From an uncultured Afifella sp. (GTDB lineage Bacteria; Pseudomonadota; Alphaproteobacteria; Rhizobiales; Afifellaceae): a stretch of DNA of 64,000 bases. Position 1 is the first letter of the stretch; the number at the start of each line of letters is the position of its first letter. This document shows positions 52,455 through 62,246 of the stretch, one piece after another. Below the pieces are notes generated by a model. That model had not been told where the DNA came from. It did not search any database and worked only from the letters and a program-made list of their open reading frames with translations. The position numbers were made by a program, and so were the translations under genes. The DNA is taken from positions 1-64,000 of the forward strand of contig CAMYKZ010000013.1 in NCBI GenBank assembly GCA_947259045.1, read 5' to 3'.

Positions 52455-53192
52455 TCAGGATAAGTCTGCTGGAATAATCTGCCCGTCGCTGAGCGTTATC
52501 GCCCTGTCCATTCGGGATGCAAGATCAAGATTATGGGTGGCGACTAGGGCCGCGAGATCGGATTCGCGCACCAGGCCGGTCAGCGCCTTGAAGACGTGGT
52601 CTGCGGTTTTCGGGTCCAGGTTGCCGGTCGGCTCATCGGCAAGGATCAGGCGCGGCGCGTTGATTACCGCGCGGGCGATCGCAACGCGTTGCTGCTCCCC
52701 GCCGGACAATTCCGCAGGGCGGTGGGAGGCGCGCGGACCGATCTGCAGATAGTCCAGCAGCTCCATGCCGCGTTCCGCGGCTTCCTGCCTGGAAAGTCCG
52801 GCAATCAATTGCGGAATTACGAGATTTTCCAGGGCGGAGAATTCCGGCAAAAGATGATGGAACTGATAGACGAAACCGATGCCGTTGCGCCGCATTGCCG
52901 TTCGCCCTTCGTCATCAAGATGGGCCGTCGGCTGGCCGTTGATGAAAATTTCACCGCCATCGGGCCGTTCCAGCAATCCGGCCAGATGAAGCAGGGTCGA
53001 CTTGCCGGCGCCTGAAGGCGCCACGAGCGCCACGATCTCGCCCGGCTGCACCGCAAGATTGGCGTCTTTCAGAATATCGAGCCGGCCATTGCCGGTCTGA
53101 TAATGCCGCGCCACGCCGGCAAGGCGAAGTGCCGGCTCCGGCGTTGCATCCGGATTCTGAGACTCCAAATTTGACAGGAGTTCGGTTTTCAT
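52455..53192 (-). CDS. lolD: Lipoprotein-releasing ABC transporter ATPase LolD
   Basis: 245 residues. Powers extraction of outer-membrane lipoproteins from the inner membrane. Walker [17 protein letters not shown]-loop in [18 protein letters not shown], signature [14 protein letters not shown], Walker [13 protein letters not shown] and the H-loop ATHNLDLA are intact. It starts inside the lolC stop (ATGA) and so is translationally coupled to its membrane partner. Substrates would include the two lipoproteins predicted in this window. Confidence 0.96.
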   Translation of the reverse strand: MKTELLSNLESQNPDATPEPALRLAGVARHYQTGNGRLDILKDANLAVQPGEIVALVAPSGAGKSTLLHLAGLLERPDGGEIFINGQPTAHLDDEGRTAMRRNGIGFVYQFHHLLPEFSALENLVIPQLIAGLSRQEAAERGMELLDYLQIGPRASHRPAELSGGEQQRVAIARAVINAPRLILADEPTGNLDPKTADHVFKALTGLVRESDLAALVATHNLDLASRMDRAITLSDGQIIPADLS

Positions 53193-54460
53193 TCGTACCG
53201 CAACGCTTCAACCGGATCGAGTTTGGCAGCCCGCCAGGCGGGAGGAATCGTCGCCAGATATGAAAGCGCAAGCGATAACAGAACGATCGTCAGGGTCTCT
53301 TTTGGATCCATTCGTGCCGGTAACTGATCAATGAAATACGAGCCATTTTGAAACGGGTTCTGGCCGGTTGCCCAAGTCACGAGTTTTTCAAGATAGTCGA
53401 TATGAAAACAGATAAATGAGCCGAGCGCGAGGCCGGCAAACGTGCCGAGGGTTCCGATCAGCGCTCCGGTCATGAAAAATATCCGCATGATGGAGCCCTT
53501 TGTCGCGCCCATGGTGCGCAGTATGGCAATATCGCGCCCCTTTTCCTTCACCAGCATGATCAGGCTGGAAATGATGTTCATGGCGGCGACAAGGACAACA
53601 AGGGCGACGATGACAAACATGACATTGCGCTCCAGCGCCAACAGGCCGAAGAAGACGGCATTGCGGTTCCGCCAGCTGACCGTGAAGCCCGGACGCGCCA
53701 CGGCTTCTTCGATCAGCGGCCTCATCTCCTCGACATTTTCCGGGTCATCAAGAAAGATCTCAATGGCCGCGGCCTCATCATCAAGGTTCAGGTAGGCCTG
53801 CGCTTCTTCAAGCGGCATGAACACAAATGTCGCATCGTATTCCGCCATGCCGATCTGGAAAATCGCGATCACCGGATAGGCTTTGATCCTCGGCACTGTC
53901 CCCATAGGCGTTACGGCGCCTTGCGGGCTGACGATGGTCAGGCGGTCGCCGACAAACAGCCCGAGCCGGCGCGCCAGGCCCTGGCCGATGGCCACTCCGC
54001 CGGTATTATCGAAATCGTCCAGGCTGCCGTTTTCGCCGATCGTATCGGCGACGCCCGGGATCTTGCCGATGTCCTGCCCGCGCACGCCGCGCAACAGGAT
54101 TCCCGAACCGCCCGGCATCGAACTCGATCCGAGCGCCTGGCCCTCAACGACGGGAAATGCGGATGCCACACCGGGCACCGCGGACACCCGGTCGGTCACC
54201 GCCGCATAGTCGGTCAGCTTGCTGTCGATCGGCTGGAAGATGACATGCCCGTTCACGCCGAGGATCTTGTCGATAAGCTCGCCGCGGAACCCGTTCATGA
54301 CCGCCAGAACCACGATCATCGCCGCGACCCCGAGCATGATGCCGATCAGCGAGATGATCGCAATGACGGACACATAGGCCTGCTTGCGGCGGGGGCGCAG
54401 ATAGCGCAGCGCCGCCATCAGCTCGAAGCTGGTGAACGGGATCGTCGGCGCGCTGCTCAT
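53189..54460 (-). CDS. lolC: Lipoprotein-releasing permease LolC/LolE family
   Basis: 423 residues from the ATG at 54460; the frame extends further but would run into proS. Typical MacB/LolE architecture: N-terminal amphipathic part [24 protein letters not shown] (start of helix 1), a large periplasmic domain (about 50-260), and three C-terminal helices ([53 protein letters not shown]). Alphaproteobacteria usually have a single LolC/E-type subunit that works as a dimer with LolD. Ten bases after proS. Confidence 0.93.
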   Translation of the reverse strand: MSSAPTIPFTSFELMAALRYLRPRRKQAYVSVIAIISLIGIMLGVAAMIVVLAVMNGFRGELIDKILGVNGHVIFQPIDSKLTDYAAVTDRVSAVPGVASAFPVVEGQALGSSSMPGGSGILLRGVRGQDIGKIPGVADTIGENGSLDDFDNTGGVAIGQGLARRLGLFVGDRLTIVSPQGAVTPMGTVPRIKAYPVIAIFQIGMAEYDATFVFMPLEEAQAYLNLDDEAAAIEIFLDDPENVEEMRPLIEEAVARPGFTVSWRNRNAVFFGLLALERNVMFVIVALVVLVAAMNIISSLIMLVKEKGRDIAILRTMGATKGSIMRIFFMTGALIGTLGTFAGLALGSFICFHIDYLEKLVTWATGQNPFQNGSYFIDQLPARMDPKETLTIVLLSLALSYLATIPPAWRAAKLDPVEALRYE

Positions 54461-54470
54461 CGAATTCTCG

Positions 54471-55808
54471 TCATATGGCCGGATCCGATCCAAACGCCTC
54501 AAGCAGCGTCATGAGACCGTCGATGCCGAGCGTCTCCCGGTCGCCGCTGGCGCGGTATTTCAACTCGATCTCGCCGGTTGCCGCACCACGCGGTCCAACA
54601 ATGATCTGCAAAGGCAGGCCGATCAGATCCATGGTCGCAAATTTCGCGCCGGCGCGGTTGTCCGTGTCGTCATAAAGATAGGAAATGCCGGCGTTGTTGA
54701 GACGCGCCTCGATATCTGAACACATGCCATCGCTTGCCGCGTCGCCCGGTTTCAGGTTGACCAGCGCGACATCAAACGGCGCCACCGCCCTTGGCCAGAT
54801 AATGCCGTTCTCGTCATGGCTGGCTTCGATGATGGCGGCAACCACCCGTGTCGGTCCGATGCCGTATGACCCCATGTGAACGGGCACATCGACACCATCG
54901 GGCCCGGCGACGACAGCGCCCATCGGTTCGGAATATTTTGTACCGAAATAGAAGATATGACCGACCTCGATGCCGCGCGCGGAAATGCGGCGTTCTGCAT
55001 CAAGGGCCTCAAAGGCCGCCGGATCGTGCATGTCCTCCGTTGCGGCATAGGGCGTCGTCCAGGCGTCGACAATCGGCGATAGATCAGACTGGTAGTCAAC
55101 ATCAACGGCCGGTATCGGCAGATCTAGCAGCGACCTGTCGCAAAAGACCTCGCTCTCGCCGGTCTCTGCCAGGATGATGAACTCATGGCTCATATCGCCG
55201 CCGATCGGGCCCGATTCCGCCCGCATCGGAATTGGTTTCAGGCCAAACCTGTGAAAGGTCCGAAGATAACTGACAAACATCCGGTGATAGGCTTGACGGG
55301 ACGCTTCCTTGTCCAGATCGAAGGAATAAGCGTCTTTCATCAGAAATTCACGTGACCGCATGACACCGAAACGGGGGCGGACCTCATCGCGGAATTTTAG
55401 CTGTATGTGATACAGATTAAGCGGCAAATCGCGATAGGAACGCACCGACGCACGGAAGATTTCAGTGATCATCTCCTCGTTCGTCGGGCCAAACAGCATA
55501 TCGCGCTCGTGCCGGTCCGTAATCCGCAACATTTCCTTGCCGTAGTCGTCGTACCGCCCGCTTTCGCGCCACAAATCAGCGGACTGGATCGTCGGCATCA
55601 GCAGTTCGATCGCCCCTGCCCGATCCTGTTCCTCGCGGATAATGCGGTTAACCTTGTCCAGTGCACGTTTGCCGAAAGGCAACCACGAATAAATCCCTGC
55701 CGATTGCTGGCGGATCATTCCGGCACGCAACATCAGACGATGGGACACGATTTCCGCCTCTTTCGGCGTTTCTCGCAAAATAGGTAGAAAATACTGGGAC
55801 AGTCGCAT
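54471..55808 (-). CDS. proS: Prolyl-tRNA synthetase, short alphaproteobacterial type
   Basis: 445 residues from ATG 55808, where the conserved [19 protein letters not shown] begins. Class II synthetase: motif 1 region [20 protein letters not shown], motif 2 [28 protein letters not shown] (core [10 protein letters not shown]) and motif 3 [13 protein letters not shown]. The ~180-residue editing (INS) insertion of E. coli ProRS is absent, as is normal in the group; mis-charged Ala-tRNA-Pro must be cleared in trans. Its 344-bp upstream stretch is gene-free and structured. Confidence 0.96.
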   Translation of the reverse strand: MRLSQYFLPILRETPKEAEIVSHRLMLRAGMIRQQSAGIYSWLPFGKRALDKVNRIIREEQDRAGAIELLMPTIQSADLWRESGRYDDYGKEMLRITDRHERDMLFGPTNEEMITEIFRASVRSYRDLPLNLYHIQLKFRDEVRPRFGVMRSREFLMKDAYSFDLDKEASRQAYHRMFVSYLRTFHRFGLKPIPMRAESGPIGGDMSHEFIILAETGESEVFCDRSLLDLPIPAVDVDYQSDLSPIVDAWTTPYAATEDMHDPAAFEALDAERRISARGIEVGHIFYFGTKYSEPMGAVVAGPDGVDVPVHMGSYGIGPTRVVAAIIEASHDENGIIWPRAVAPFDVALVNLKPGDAASDGMCSDIEARLNNAGISYLYDDTDNRAGAKFATMDLIGLPLQIIVGPRGAATGEIELKYRASGDRETLGIDGLMTLLEAFGSDPAI

Positions 55809-55940
55809 GTATGAATCGCTTGTATTGCCTGCGTTCACAAACCCCATATGGACGCGGTTGGCAAGGTCACAGTGCAACCTGCGATACAGAGCGCTGTGCA
55901 ACTGCCTCCCCGTTCATCACGAATTGCAAAAATTTGATGC

Positions 55941-55975
55941 TTGTTATCACTTTTGAGGTGACAATTGGGTAACAA
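55941..55975. repeat. Nested inverted repeat upstream of proS
   Basis: TTGTTA...TAACAA (55941-55946, 55970-55975) encloses TCAC...GTGA (55947-55950, 55958-55961). It overlaps the -35 of the possible plus-strand promoter and lies 130 bases before proS. It could be a regulator-binding site. Confidence 0.4.
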
Positions 55976-55986
55976 ACAGCTAAAAA
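55958..55986 (+). promoter_or_regulatory. Candidate promoter of a plus-strand small RNA
   Basis: GTGACA (55958-55963), 17-base spacer, TAAAAA (55981-55986). The -35 differs from TTGACA at one position. Transcription from here would run to the terminator at 56103-56136, about 145 bases. Confidence 0.35.
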
Positions 55987-55989
55987 CCG

Positions 55990-56136
55990 CGTGTTCAATG
56001 ACGATCTAACAAGTTCGTCAACTGGAACGCGGTCCAAGTCTTGGGAGGAGCCATCGCCTAAAGCCAAAAGGCTAAGCGTTGGGTTGGGCATATCGCGATC
56101 ATAAAAAGGCAAGGCCCTGATAGCCTTGCCTTTTTT
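55990..56136 (+). ncRNA. Candidate structured small RNA, family unassigned
   Basis: Between a plausible promoter and an intrinsic terminator lies sequence rich in self-complementarity: two paired blocks (ACCGCGT with ACGCGGT; TGACGA with TCGTCA) forming a long imperfect hairpin, then CCAAGTCTTGG, then AGCC-AAAA-GGCT. The same long hairpin read on the minus strand ends in TTTTT, so a minus-strand RNA or proS leader terminator is an equal alternative; that strand also carries CTCCTCCC, an anti-Shine-Dalgarno-like run. Length resembles 6S RNA, but the ends do not pair as 6S would. Strand and boundaries are inference. Confidence 0.35.
56103..56136. terminator. Bidirectional intrinsic terminator
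   Basis: GGCAAGGC (56108-56115) and GCCTTGCC (56123-56130) with a 7-base loop, flanked by AAAAA on the left and TTTTTT on the right. It can end minus-strand transcription 17 bases past the DUF1467 gene and plus-strand transcription from the structured region. Confidence 0.9.
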
Positions 56137-56152
56137 GCTTTTGAGCACGCTG

Positions 56153-56404
56153 TCAGAAAATCAGATCTTCGAGCGTGAATCCATATACTTCAAAACTGAT
56201 ATAGACACCGGCAAAAATGATACCGGCAATCAATGTCGTCACCAGAGCCTTGCGCAGCAGCCTCGGGCGCACCGGTGCGCCATGGTCGGTGCCAAGGGTA
56301 ATCTCGGCGTCGTCGTTCGGGCTCTGGATGCCGATCGGCAGGACGATAAAGAGCACCAGCCACCAGATTATGAAATAGATCGCCAACGCGCTGATCAGGC
56401 TCAT
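56153..56404 (-). CDS. DUF1467-family small membrane protein
   Basis: 83 residues from ATG 56404. Two transmembrane helices (about 4-24, IYFIIWWLVLFIVLPIG; and about 55-75) with a polar cytoplasmic link containing RPRLLRKALVTTLIA. This family is confined mostly to alphaproteobacteria, usually sits between mce and proS as here, and has no known function. It begins 7 bases after mce. Confidence 0.85.
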   Translation of the reverse strand: MSLISALAIYFIIWWLVLFIVLPIGIQSPNDDAEITLGTDHGAPVRPRLLRKALVTTLIAGIIFAGVYISFEVYGFTLEDLIF

Positions 56405-56411
56405 GACAGGT

Positions 56412-56816
56412 TCAGACCTCTTCCAGTTCAATCAGAGTTCCGGTGAAATCCTTCGGATGCAGGAACAGGACCGGCTTTCCATGTGCGCCGACTTTCGGTT
56501 CACCGCTGCCCAGTACCCGGGCGCCGGTTTTCCTCAGTTTGTCACGCGCATCGATAATGTCGTCTACCTCGTAACAGACGTGATGCATGCCGCCATCCGG
56601 ATTGCGCTGCAGGAACGGGCTGATCGGCGACCCCTCTCCCAGAGGTTCCAGAAGCTCAATCTTCGTATTCGGTAATTCGATGAAAACGACACTGACACCA
56701 TGTTCGGGCAGTTTCTGCGGATCCGAGACATTTGCGCCAAGGGTTCCCCGATAGAGTTCCGCCGCCTTTGCCAGATCCGGCACGGCTATGGCGATATGAT
56801 TCAATCGTCCCAACAT
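56412..56816 (-). CDS. mce: Methylmalonyl-CoA epimerase
   Basis: 134 residues from the ATG at 56816, which has GAGG seven bases upstream and overlaps the rnj stop by one base; the ATG directly before it is less well spaced. VOC fold: LNHIAIAVPDLAKA with the first metal histidine, GGMHHVCYEVDDI with the second, and FLHPKDFTGTLIELEE with the terminal glutamate. It epimerises (2R)/(2S)-methylmalonyl-CoA in propionate breakdown. No mutase gene is in the window. Confidence 0.9.
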   Translation of the reverse strand: MLGRLNHIAIAVPDLAKAAELYRGTLGANVSDPQKLPEHGVSVVFIELPNTKIELLEPLGEGSPISPFLQRNPDGGMHHVCYEVDDIIDARDKLRKTGARVLGSGEPKVGAHGKPVLFLHPKDFTGTLIELEEV

Positions 56817-58489
56817 CATTCATCCTCGATAATACTGAGCAGAACGGCCGTGACCGGTTTTTTGCCCCACACAGCAGCGATCCCGTTGCGCACCGCGCGG
56901 CGGACGGCTTCTCGCACCGTGCCCGGATCCCTGCGCCTTGCGCGCGGCAGAGAATCCAGCGCATTGTCGATGGCATCCTCCACAAGCCCCTGGAAGGACT
57001 GTCCCTCCCCATCGGCCAGCGGCACGCCGATCATGGCGATTTGCGGATCATCGAGCAAATCGCCGTTCGTCGCCATCGCCAGCGATATCGTGACTGCACC
57101 GGCGAATGACAGCCGACGGCGGTCAGCCACGCCGCTGACGTCCGGATGAAGGACAAGATTACCATCCCTGTAGAGCCTGCCGACCTTGACGTCGCTGATG
57201 ATCGCAGCCGGCGATGGCGACAACCGGGCCATCTTGCCATTGCGCAATTCCACGACTTCGGGAATATTTTCCGCCGCCGCCAGTTTGGCATGCTCGCGCA
57301 GATGCCGCGCTTCGCCGTGCACCGGGATAATGATCTGCGGTCTGGTCCAGGCATAAAGCTGGCGCAACTCGTCACGCCTTGGATGGCCGGACACATGAAC
57401 AAGCGCGTCATTGTCGGTGACCAGATCAATACCCTGGTCGACCAGAGCGTTGATGATCGTGTTCACCGACCGCTCGTTGCCGGGAATGGTGCGCGATGAA
57501 AAGATCACCCTGTCGCCGGACGACAGCGCAATGTCGCGATGATCACCGTTGGCAATGCGCGCAAGTGCTGCCCTTGGTTCACCCTGGCTGCCGGTCATCA
57601 GCGCAAGCACCTTGTCGCGCGGAAGATATCCGAAGGCATCCTGATCCCGGATCGGTCCGACGCCCTTGAGATATCCCAGTTCGTCCGCGACACCGAGAGC
57701 CCGATGCATTGCACGGCCAATCACCACGACTTCGCGGCCGGCCTTCTGCCCGGCAATCGCGACGGTCCTGAGTCTGGCAATATTGCTGGCGAATGTCGTC
57801 ACAACGACCCGGTTCGGCGAACCGGCGATAATGTCCTGCAAAACACCTGCAACATCGGCTTCGCTCGGGCTGACGCCATCGCGAACGGCATTGGTTGAAT
57901 CGCAAATCAGCCCGAGTATGCCTTCGTCGCCAAGTTCCTTCAGACGCTTTCCATCCGTCGGCCTGCCAATCAACGGCGTCGGATCCAGCTTCCAGTCACC
58001 GGTGTGCAGCAGCATGCCGGCCGGCGTGCGAATGGCAATGGCGTTTGGCTCGGGAACGGAATGAGACATGGGAATATATTCCAGTTCGAACGGTCCGGCA
58101 GAAAAACGTTCGCCCTGCTGAACCACCTTCACCGGAATATCGGGCGCGCCTCGTTCACCTTCCTTCTTGGCCGCCAGCAGACCGGCCGCAAACGGCGTCA
58201 TGAAAACCGGTACTTCCAGCTGTGGCCAGAAATCAAACAGAGCGCCAAAATGATCTTCATGGGCATGGGTTATGGCAATGCCGACAAGATTGCGCTTGCG
58301 CTCCAACAGGAATTCGATGTCGGGCAACACACCGTCGACACCCGGCAGATCGTCCTTGGCAAACGATACGCCCATATCAACGGCAAGCCATTGACGTTCC
58401 CGCCCTTTGCCAAAACCGTAAAGCGCCAGGTTCATCCCGATTTCACCGACACCGCCAAGCGGAACGAAAACTAACTGATCACTCGCCAT
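56816..58489 (-). CDS. rnj: Ribonuclease J
   Basis: 557 residues. Zinc-dependent 5' exonuclease and endonuclease of the metallo-beta-lactamase/beta-CASP family. The active-site motif ITHAHEDHFGAL supplies HxHxDH; LLHTGDWKLDPTP and GLICDSTNA follow; the beta-CASP part has VTTFASNIARL, MTGSQGEPRAAL and HVSGHPRRDELR. The C-terminal ~110 residues are the family's dimerisation tail. Alphaproteobacteria use RNase J in rRNA 5' maturation and mRNA decay. Confidence 0.95.
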   Translation of the reverse strand: MASDQLVFVPLGGVGEIGMNLALYGFGKGRERQWLAVDMGVSFAKDDLPGVDGVLPDIEFLLERKRNLVGIAITHAHEDHFGALFDFWPQLEVPVFMTPFAAGLLAAKKEGERGAPDIPVKVVQQGERFSAGPFELEYIPMSHSVPEPNAIAIRTPAGMLLHTGDWKLDPTPLIGRPTDGKRLKELGDEGILGLICDSTNAVRDGVSPSEADVAGVLQDIIAGSPNRVVVTTFASNIARLRTVAIAGQKAGREVVVIGRAMHRALGVADELGYLKGVGPIRDQDAFGYLPRDKVLALMTGSQGEPRAALARIANGDHRDIALSSGDRVIFSSRTIPGNERSVNTIINALVDQGIDLVTDNDALVHVSGHPRRDELRQLYAWTRPQIIIPVHGEARHLREHAKLAAAENIPEVVELRNGKMARLSPSPAAIISDVKVGRLYRDGNLVLHPDVSGVADRRRLSFAGAVTISLAMATNGDLLDDPQIAMIGVPLADGEGQSFQGLVEDAIDNALDSLPRARRRDPGTVREAVRRAVRNGIAAVWGKKPVTAVLLSIIEDE

Positions 58490-58498
58490 TCTGCGTAC

Positions 58499-59266
58499 TC
58501 ACCAATTTCTGGACGGGAAGAAGACTTCCCCTGCTGATATCAGGCGATCCGGCTGACCGGCCTGATGAAGAATGAGCCGGCCTGAGGAATCCATTCCATC
58601 AAACCGGCCCGAAAGGGTTTCGTTGGGCAACCTGATTTCAATCGGCTCGCCCAATCCTGACGCCCGCTCAAGCCAGGCTGTCCGAATCGTCGCAAATCCA
58701 TCATCGGAGCTTTGCCAATGTTCCAGCCGCAATGCCATGTTCCGCGACAGGCTGTCGAACAGGTCGGCTGGATCGAGTGGAACGCCTTGTGCACTGAAAT
58801 CAGTCGCCTTGTAGCGGGCTTCACCCGGGTGATGAACGAGATTGACGCCGATCCCGACAACGGCGAGAGCCAGGTCATCGCCGTCGGCTTGGGATTCAGC
58901 AAGAATACCGGAAACCTTCATGCCCCTCAAAAGCAGGTCGTTGGGCCACTTGATGGCAAGGTCACGCCTGTTTATCCGACCGGGCTGTTCGATCAAAGCG
59001 TCGTACAGGGCAACAGATGCCAGAAGCGGAAGTTCCGGTAAACGGCGACTGGCGACCCGCACGGCCAGAGATGCATACAGATTGCCCGCCTCCGATGTCC
59101 ATTCGGCGCCCTGCCGTCCACGTCCGGTGATCTGGCGTTCCGCCGTTACCCAGACCGGCAAAGGATCGCCGCGCCGGGCGCGGGCCATTGCTTCGTCGTT
59201 TGTTGAACCGACCGCACCGAGGGCGACATGATGAATCCCGCGTCGCACGGCTTCCTGATTGATCAT
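58499..59266 (-). CDS. birA: Biotin--[acetyl-CoA-carboxylase] ligase
   Basis: 255 residues. Activates biotin and attaches it to AccB and other carriers. Catalytic core: GSTNDEAMARARRG, the GRGRQGAEWTS biotinyl-AMP loop and the KWPNDLLLRGMKVSGIL motif. No N-terminal helix-turn-helix, so a monofunctional enzyme rather than a repressor. It starts 3 bases after nuoN, the conserved nuoN-birA-rnj order. Confidence 0.95.
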   Translation of the reverse strand: MINQEAVRRGIHHVALGAVGSTNDEAMARARRGDPLPVWVTAERQITGRGRQGAEWTSEAGNLYASLAVRVASRRLPELPLLASVALYDALIEQPGRINRRDLAIKWPNDLLLRGMKVSGILAESQADGDDLALAVVGIGVNLVHHPGEARYKATDFSAQGVPLDPADLFDSLSRNMALRLEHWQSSDDGFATIRTAWLERASGLGEPIEIRLPNETLSGRFDGMDSSGRLILHQAGQPDRLISAGEVFFPSRNW

Positions 59267-59269
59267 CAG

Positions 59270-60694
59270 CTAGAAGAGCGTCTTTGCCGCTTCGTTCGCC
59301 GCATCCAGAACGGTTGACATGATGGGAAGAAAACCAACGACAAACAAACCTGAAAGGACCAGCACGGTCTGCAGCTCGACCGGCATGCGTTGAAATTTCT
59401 CGGCAGGTTCGTCGAAATACATGATCTTGATAATCCGCAGATAATAATAGGCGCCGATCACGCTGGCGACGACACCGATCACGGCAAGTGTGTAGAGTTC
59501 GGCCTCGATCGCCGCCAGAAAGACAACATATTTGGCAAAGAAACCGGCGAGCGGCGGTATCCCGGCCAGCGAAAACAGGATCGCTGAGAACAATAACGCC
59601 ATCATTGGCTGATTTCGCCCCAGCCCGGCAAGCGAATCAATGTCTTCAACCATCTCACCGCGCCGCCGCATCGACAGAATGCAGGCGAAAGCACCAAGGG
59701 TCATGGCCAGATAGATGACCAGATATACCAGCACACCCTGGACACCAGCCTGCGACCCCGACACCAGACCAACCAGCGCAAACCCCATATGGCCAATCGA
59801 CGAATAGGCCATCAGGCGTTTGATGTTTCGCTGGCCGATGGCGGCAAATGCCCCCAGAAGCATCGAGGCAACCGACACAAATCCGAGGACTTGCTGCCAA
59901 TCGCTGGCGATCGGTTCGAAAGCGTCGATGACAACGCGGATCAGCAATGCCATGGCAGCCAGTTTCGGCGCCGCAGCGAAGAATGCCGTAACCGGCGTTG
60001 GCGCGCCTTCGTAGACATCCGGCGTCCACATATGAAACGGCACAGCCGATATCTTGAAGGCAAGGCCGGCGAGAACGAAGACCAGCCCGATGACAAGTCC
60101 CGTCGACCGGCCGTCGGCCAGTTCGGCGGCAATACCTTCAAACCCGGTATGTCCCGTAAAGCCGTAGACAAGGGATGCACCATAGAGCAGCATGCCCGAT
60201 GACAGGGCACCGAGGACAAAATATTTCAGGCCGGCCTCTGTGGACCGGACAGAATCGCGGTGAATTGCGGCAATCACATAGAGCGAGAGCGATTGAAGCT
60301 CCAGGCCGAGATACAGGCTGATCAGGTCATTTGCCGAGATCATCATCATCATGCCAAGCGTGGCAAGCACGATCAGGATCGGATATTCAAACCGTTCAAA
60401 CCGCTCCGCCCGCGCAAAGCCGACTGACATGGCAATTGCAAATCCTGATCCGATAAGCGTGAGGATCTTCATGAAACGGGCAAAACCATCGAGGATAAAA
60501 GCCCCCTCGAACGCCCTGTAGGTTCCTTCCGGCAAACTCACTATGATCAACGCCGCACCGGCCAGGAGGGCGACGGAAAAGCCGGTAATCGGCGGCGCAT
60601 AGCGTTCACCGCTGAAGACGCCGAACATCAAGAGCGTCATGGCGCCGACGGCCAGCAGAATCTCAGGAACAAGCGGGATAAGGTCGGGCATCAT
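59270..60694 (-). CDS. nuoN: NADH-quinone oxidoreductase subunit N
   Basis: 474 residues. Antiporter-like proton-pumping subunit of complex I with about 14 helices. Conserved [44 protein letters not shown] (core [14 protein letters not shown]) and [12 protein letters not shown] are present, including the lysine of helix 7/8 type segments. First ATG used because AGGAAG lies 8 bases upstream. 15 bases after nuoM. Confidence 0.96.
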   Translation of the reverse strand: MMPDLIPLVPEILLAVGAMTLLMFGVFSGERYAPPITGFSVALLAGAALIIVSLPEGTYRAFEGAFILDGFARFMKILTLIGSGFAIAMSVGFARAERFERFEYPILIVLATLGMMMMISANDLISLYLGLELQSLSLYVIAAIHRDSVRSTEAGLKYFVLGALSSGMLLYGASLVYGFTGHTGFEGIAAELADGRSTGLVIGLVFVLAGLAFKISAVPFHMWTPDVYEGAPTPVTAFFAAAPKLAAMALLIRVVIDAFEPIASDWQQVLGFVSVASMLLGAFAAIGQRNIKRLMAYSSIGHMGFALVGLVSGSQAGVQGVLVYLVIYLAMTLGAFACILSMRRRGEMVEDIDSLAGLGRNQPMMALLFSAILFSLAGIPPLAGFFAKYVVFLAAIEAELYTLAVIGVVASVIGAYYYLRIIKIMYFDEPAEKFQRMPVELQTVLVLSGLFVVGFLPIMSTVLDAANEAAKTLF

Positions 60695-60709
60695 CGCGGT
60701 TTCTTCCTG

Positions 60710-62233
60710 CTAGTTCGCCAGCGCGGCGGTCTGGGCGGCAGATTGTGCCGCGTCGATCGCTGCCTGATACTGAAGGATCAGATTGTCAACAGATGCGGCC
60801 GTGACATCGAGGATCGGCGCGGGCCAGACGCCGAACAGGATCGTCAGTACAATGAGCGGCACCAGAATGGTCTTCTCGCGTGCATCCATGTCGAGAATGC
60901 TTTTCAGGCTTTCCTTGTCGATATTGCCGAACACGACCCGACGGTAAAGCCACAGAGCATAAGCGGCGGACAGTATGACCCCGGTCGTCGCGAAAACGGC
61001 AACCCAGGTATTGACCTTGAAGACCGCAACAAGGGTCAGAAACTCACCGACAAAACCGGACGTTCCGGGCAACCCGACATTGGCCATCGTGAAGATCATG
61101 AATGTCAGCGCGTAAAACGGCATCCGGTTGACCAGTCCGCCATAGGCATCGATCCGCCTTGTATGCATCCGGTCATAGATAATGCCGACGCAGAGGAACA
61201 GTGCGCCCGAAACCAGGCCATGAGACAGCATCTGGAAAATTCCGCCCTGCACGCCCTGCACGTTCATGGTGAAGATGCCCATCGTTACATATCCCATATG
61301 GGCAACCGAGGAATAGGCGATCAGCTTTTTCATATCCTCCTGCGCCAGGGCGACAAGGGATGTGTAGATGATCGCGATGATGGAGAGCGTATAGACATAA
61401 GGCGCAAGGTCCGCGCTGGCGAGCGGGAACATCGGCAACGAAAACCGCAGGAAGCCGTAACCGCCCATCTTCAGCAGAATGCCGGCCAGGATGACCGAGC
61501 CTGCCGTCGGCGCCTCAACGTGGGCATCCGGCAACCAGGTATGCACCGGCCACATCGGCATTTTCACCGCGAACGATGCGAAGAAGGCAAGCCAGAGCCA
61601 GAACTGCATCCGCTCGGAAAAGTCATAGGCCAGAAGTTCCGGGATCGAAGTGGTGTTGCTGCTCCAGTACATCGCCATGATCGCCAGCAGCATGAGGACC
61701 GAACCAAGCAGTGTGAAGAGGAAAAACTTGAACGCCGCATAGACCCGCCGCTGTCCGCCCCAGATACCGATAATCAGGAACATCGGGATCAGGCCGCCCT
61801 CGAAAAATACGTAGAACAGGACGATATCAAGCGCGCAGAAAACACCGATCATCAATGTTTCAAGCACCAGAAAGGCGATCATGTATTCCTTCACCCGGTC
61901 CTGAATCGAATTCCAGCTGGCCAGGATGCACAGCGGCATCAGGAACGTCGTCAGAATGACGAACAGCATCGAGATGCCGTCCACACCCATCCGGTAACTC
62001 ATAATGCCGCCGAACCATTCATTGTTTTCGACAAACTGGAAACCCGGGTTGCTTGTGTCGAACCCGGCCCAGATAAACAGCGAAACAATGAATGTGAGAA
62101 CGGTGGAGCCCAGCGCAACGTGGCGAATGTTGCGCTTGTGCACTTCATCGTCACCGTTGATGAACACGAAAATGATCGCCGCCGCGATCATCGGCAGAAA
62201 CGTGACTGTTGAAAGGGTAGGCCAGTTCAGCAT
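60710..62233 (-). CDS. nuoM: NADH-quinone oxidoreductase subunit M
   Basis: 507 residues. Second antiporter-like complex I subunit. Typical [54 protein letters not shown] (core [14 protein letters not shown]) and [15 protein letters not shown] segments; about 14 helices. It begins 13 bases after nuoL. The C-terminus is Gln/Ala-rich and soluble. Confidence 0.96.
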   Translation of the reverse strand: MLNWPTLSTVTFLPMIAAAIIFVFINGDDEVHKRNIRHVALGSTVLTFIVSLFIWAGFDTSNPGFQFVENNEWFGGIMSYRMGVDGISMLFVILTTFLMPLCILASWNSIQDRVKEYMIAFLVLETLMIGVFCALDIVLFYVFFEGGLIPMFLIIGIWGGQRRVYAAFKFFLFTLLGSVLMLLAIMAMYWSSNTTSIPELLAYDFSERMQFWLWLAFFASFAVKMPMWPVHTWLPDAHVEAPTAGSVILAGILLKMGGYGFLRFSLPMFPLASADLAPYVYTLSIIAIIYTSLVALAQEDMKKLIAYSSVAHMGYVTMGIFTMNVQGVQGGIFQMLSHGLVSGALFLCVGIIYDRMHTRRIDAYGGLVNRMPFYALTFMIFTMANVGLPGTSGFVGEFLTLVAVFKVNTWVAVFATTGVILSAAYALWLYRRVVFGNIDKESLKSILDMDAREKTILVPLIVLTILFGVWPAPILDVTAASVDNLILQYQAAIDAAQSAAQTAALAN

Positions 62234-62246
62234 TTATTGTTCCGTC

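Larger units (their letters stand above)
55809..56152. other. Gene-free structured stretch between DUF1467 and proS
   Basis: 344 bases without a credible gene. From left to right it holds the proS 5' leader, a nested inverted repeat (55941-55975), a possible plus-strand promoter, a long imperfect hairpin (about 55985-56033), a CCAAG/CTTGG palindrome near 56035-56045, a small AGCC/GGCT hairpin and a bidirectional terminator. One 93-codon minus-strand frame crosses it but has no family match or ribosome site. Confidence 0.6.

Noticed and set aside
55867-56148. 93-codon minus-strand frame upstream of proS
   Set aside because: Runs through the terminator and hairpins, has no ribosome site and no family resemblance.
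60743-62212. 489-codon plus-strand frame opposite nuoM
   Set aside because: Highly charged His/Asp/Gln-rich translation typical of the complement of a membrane protein gene.
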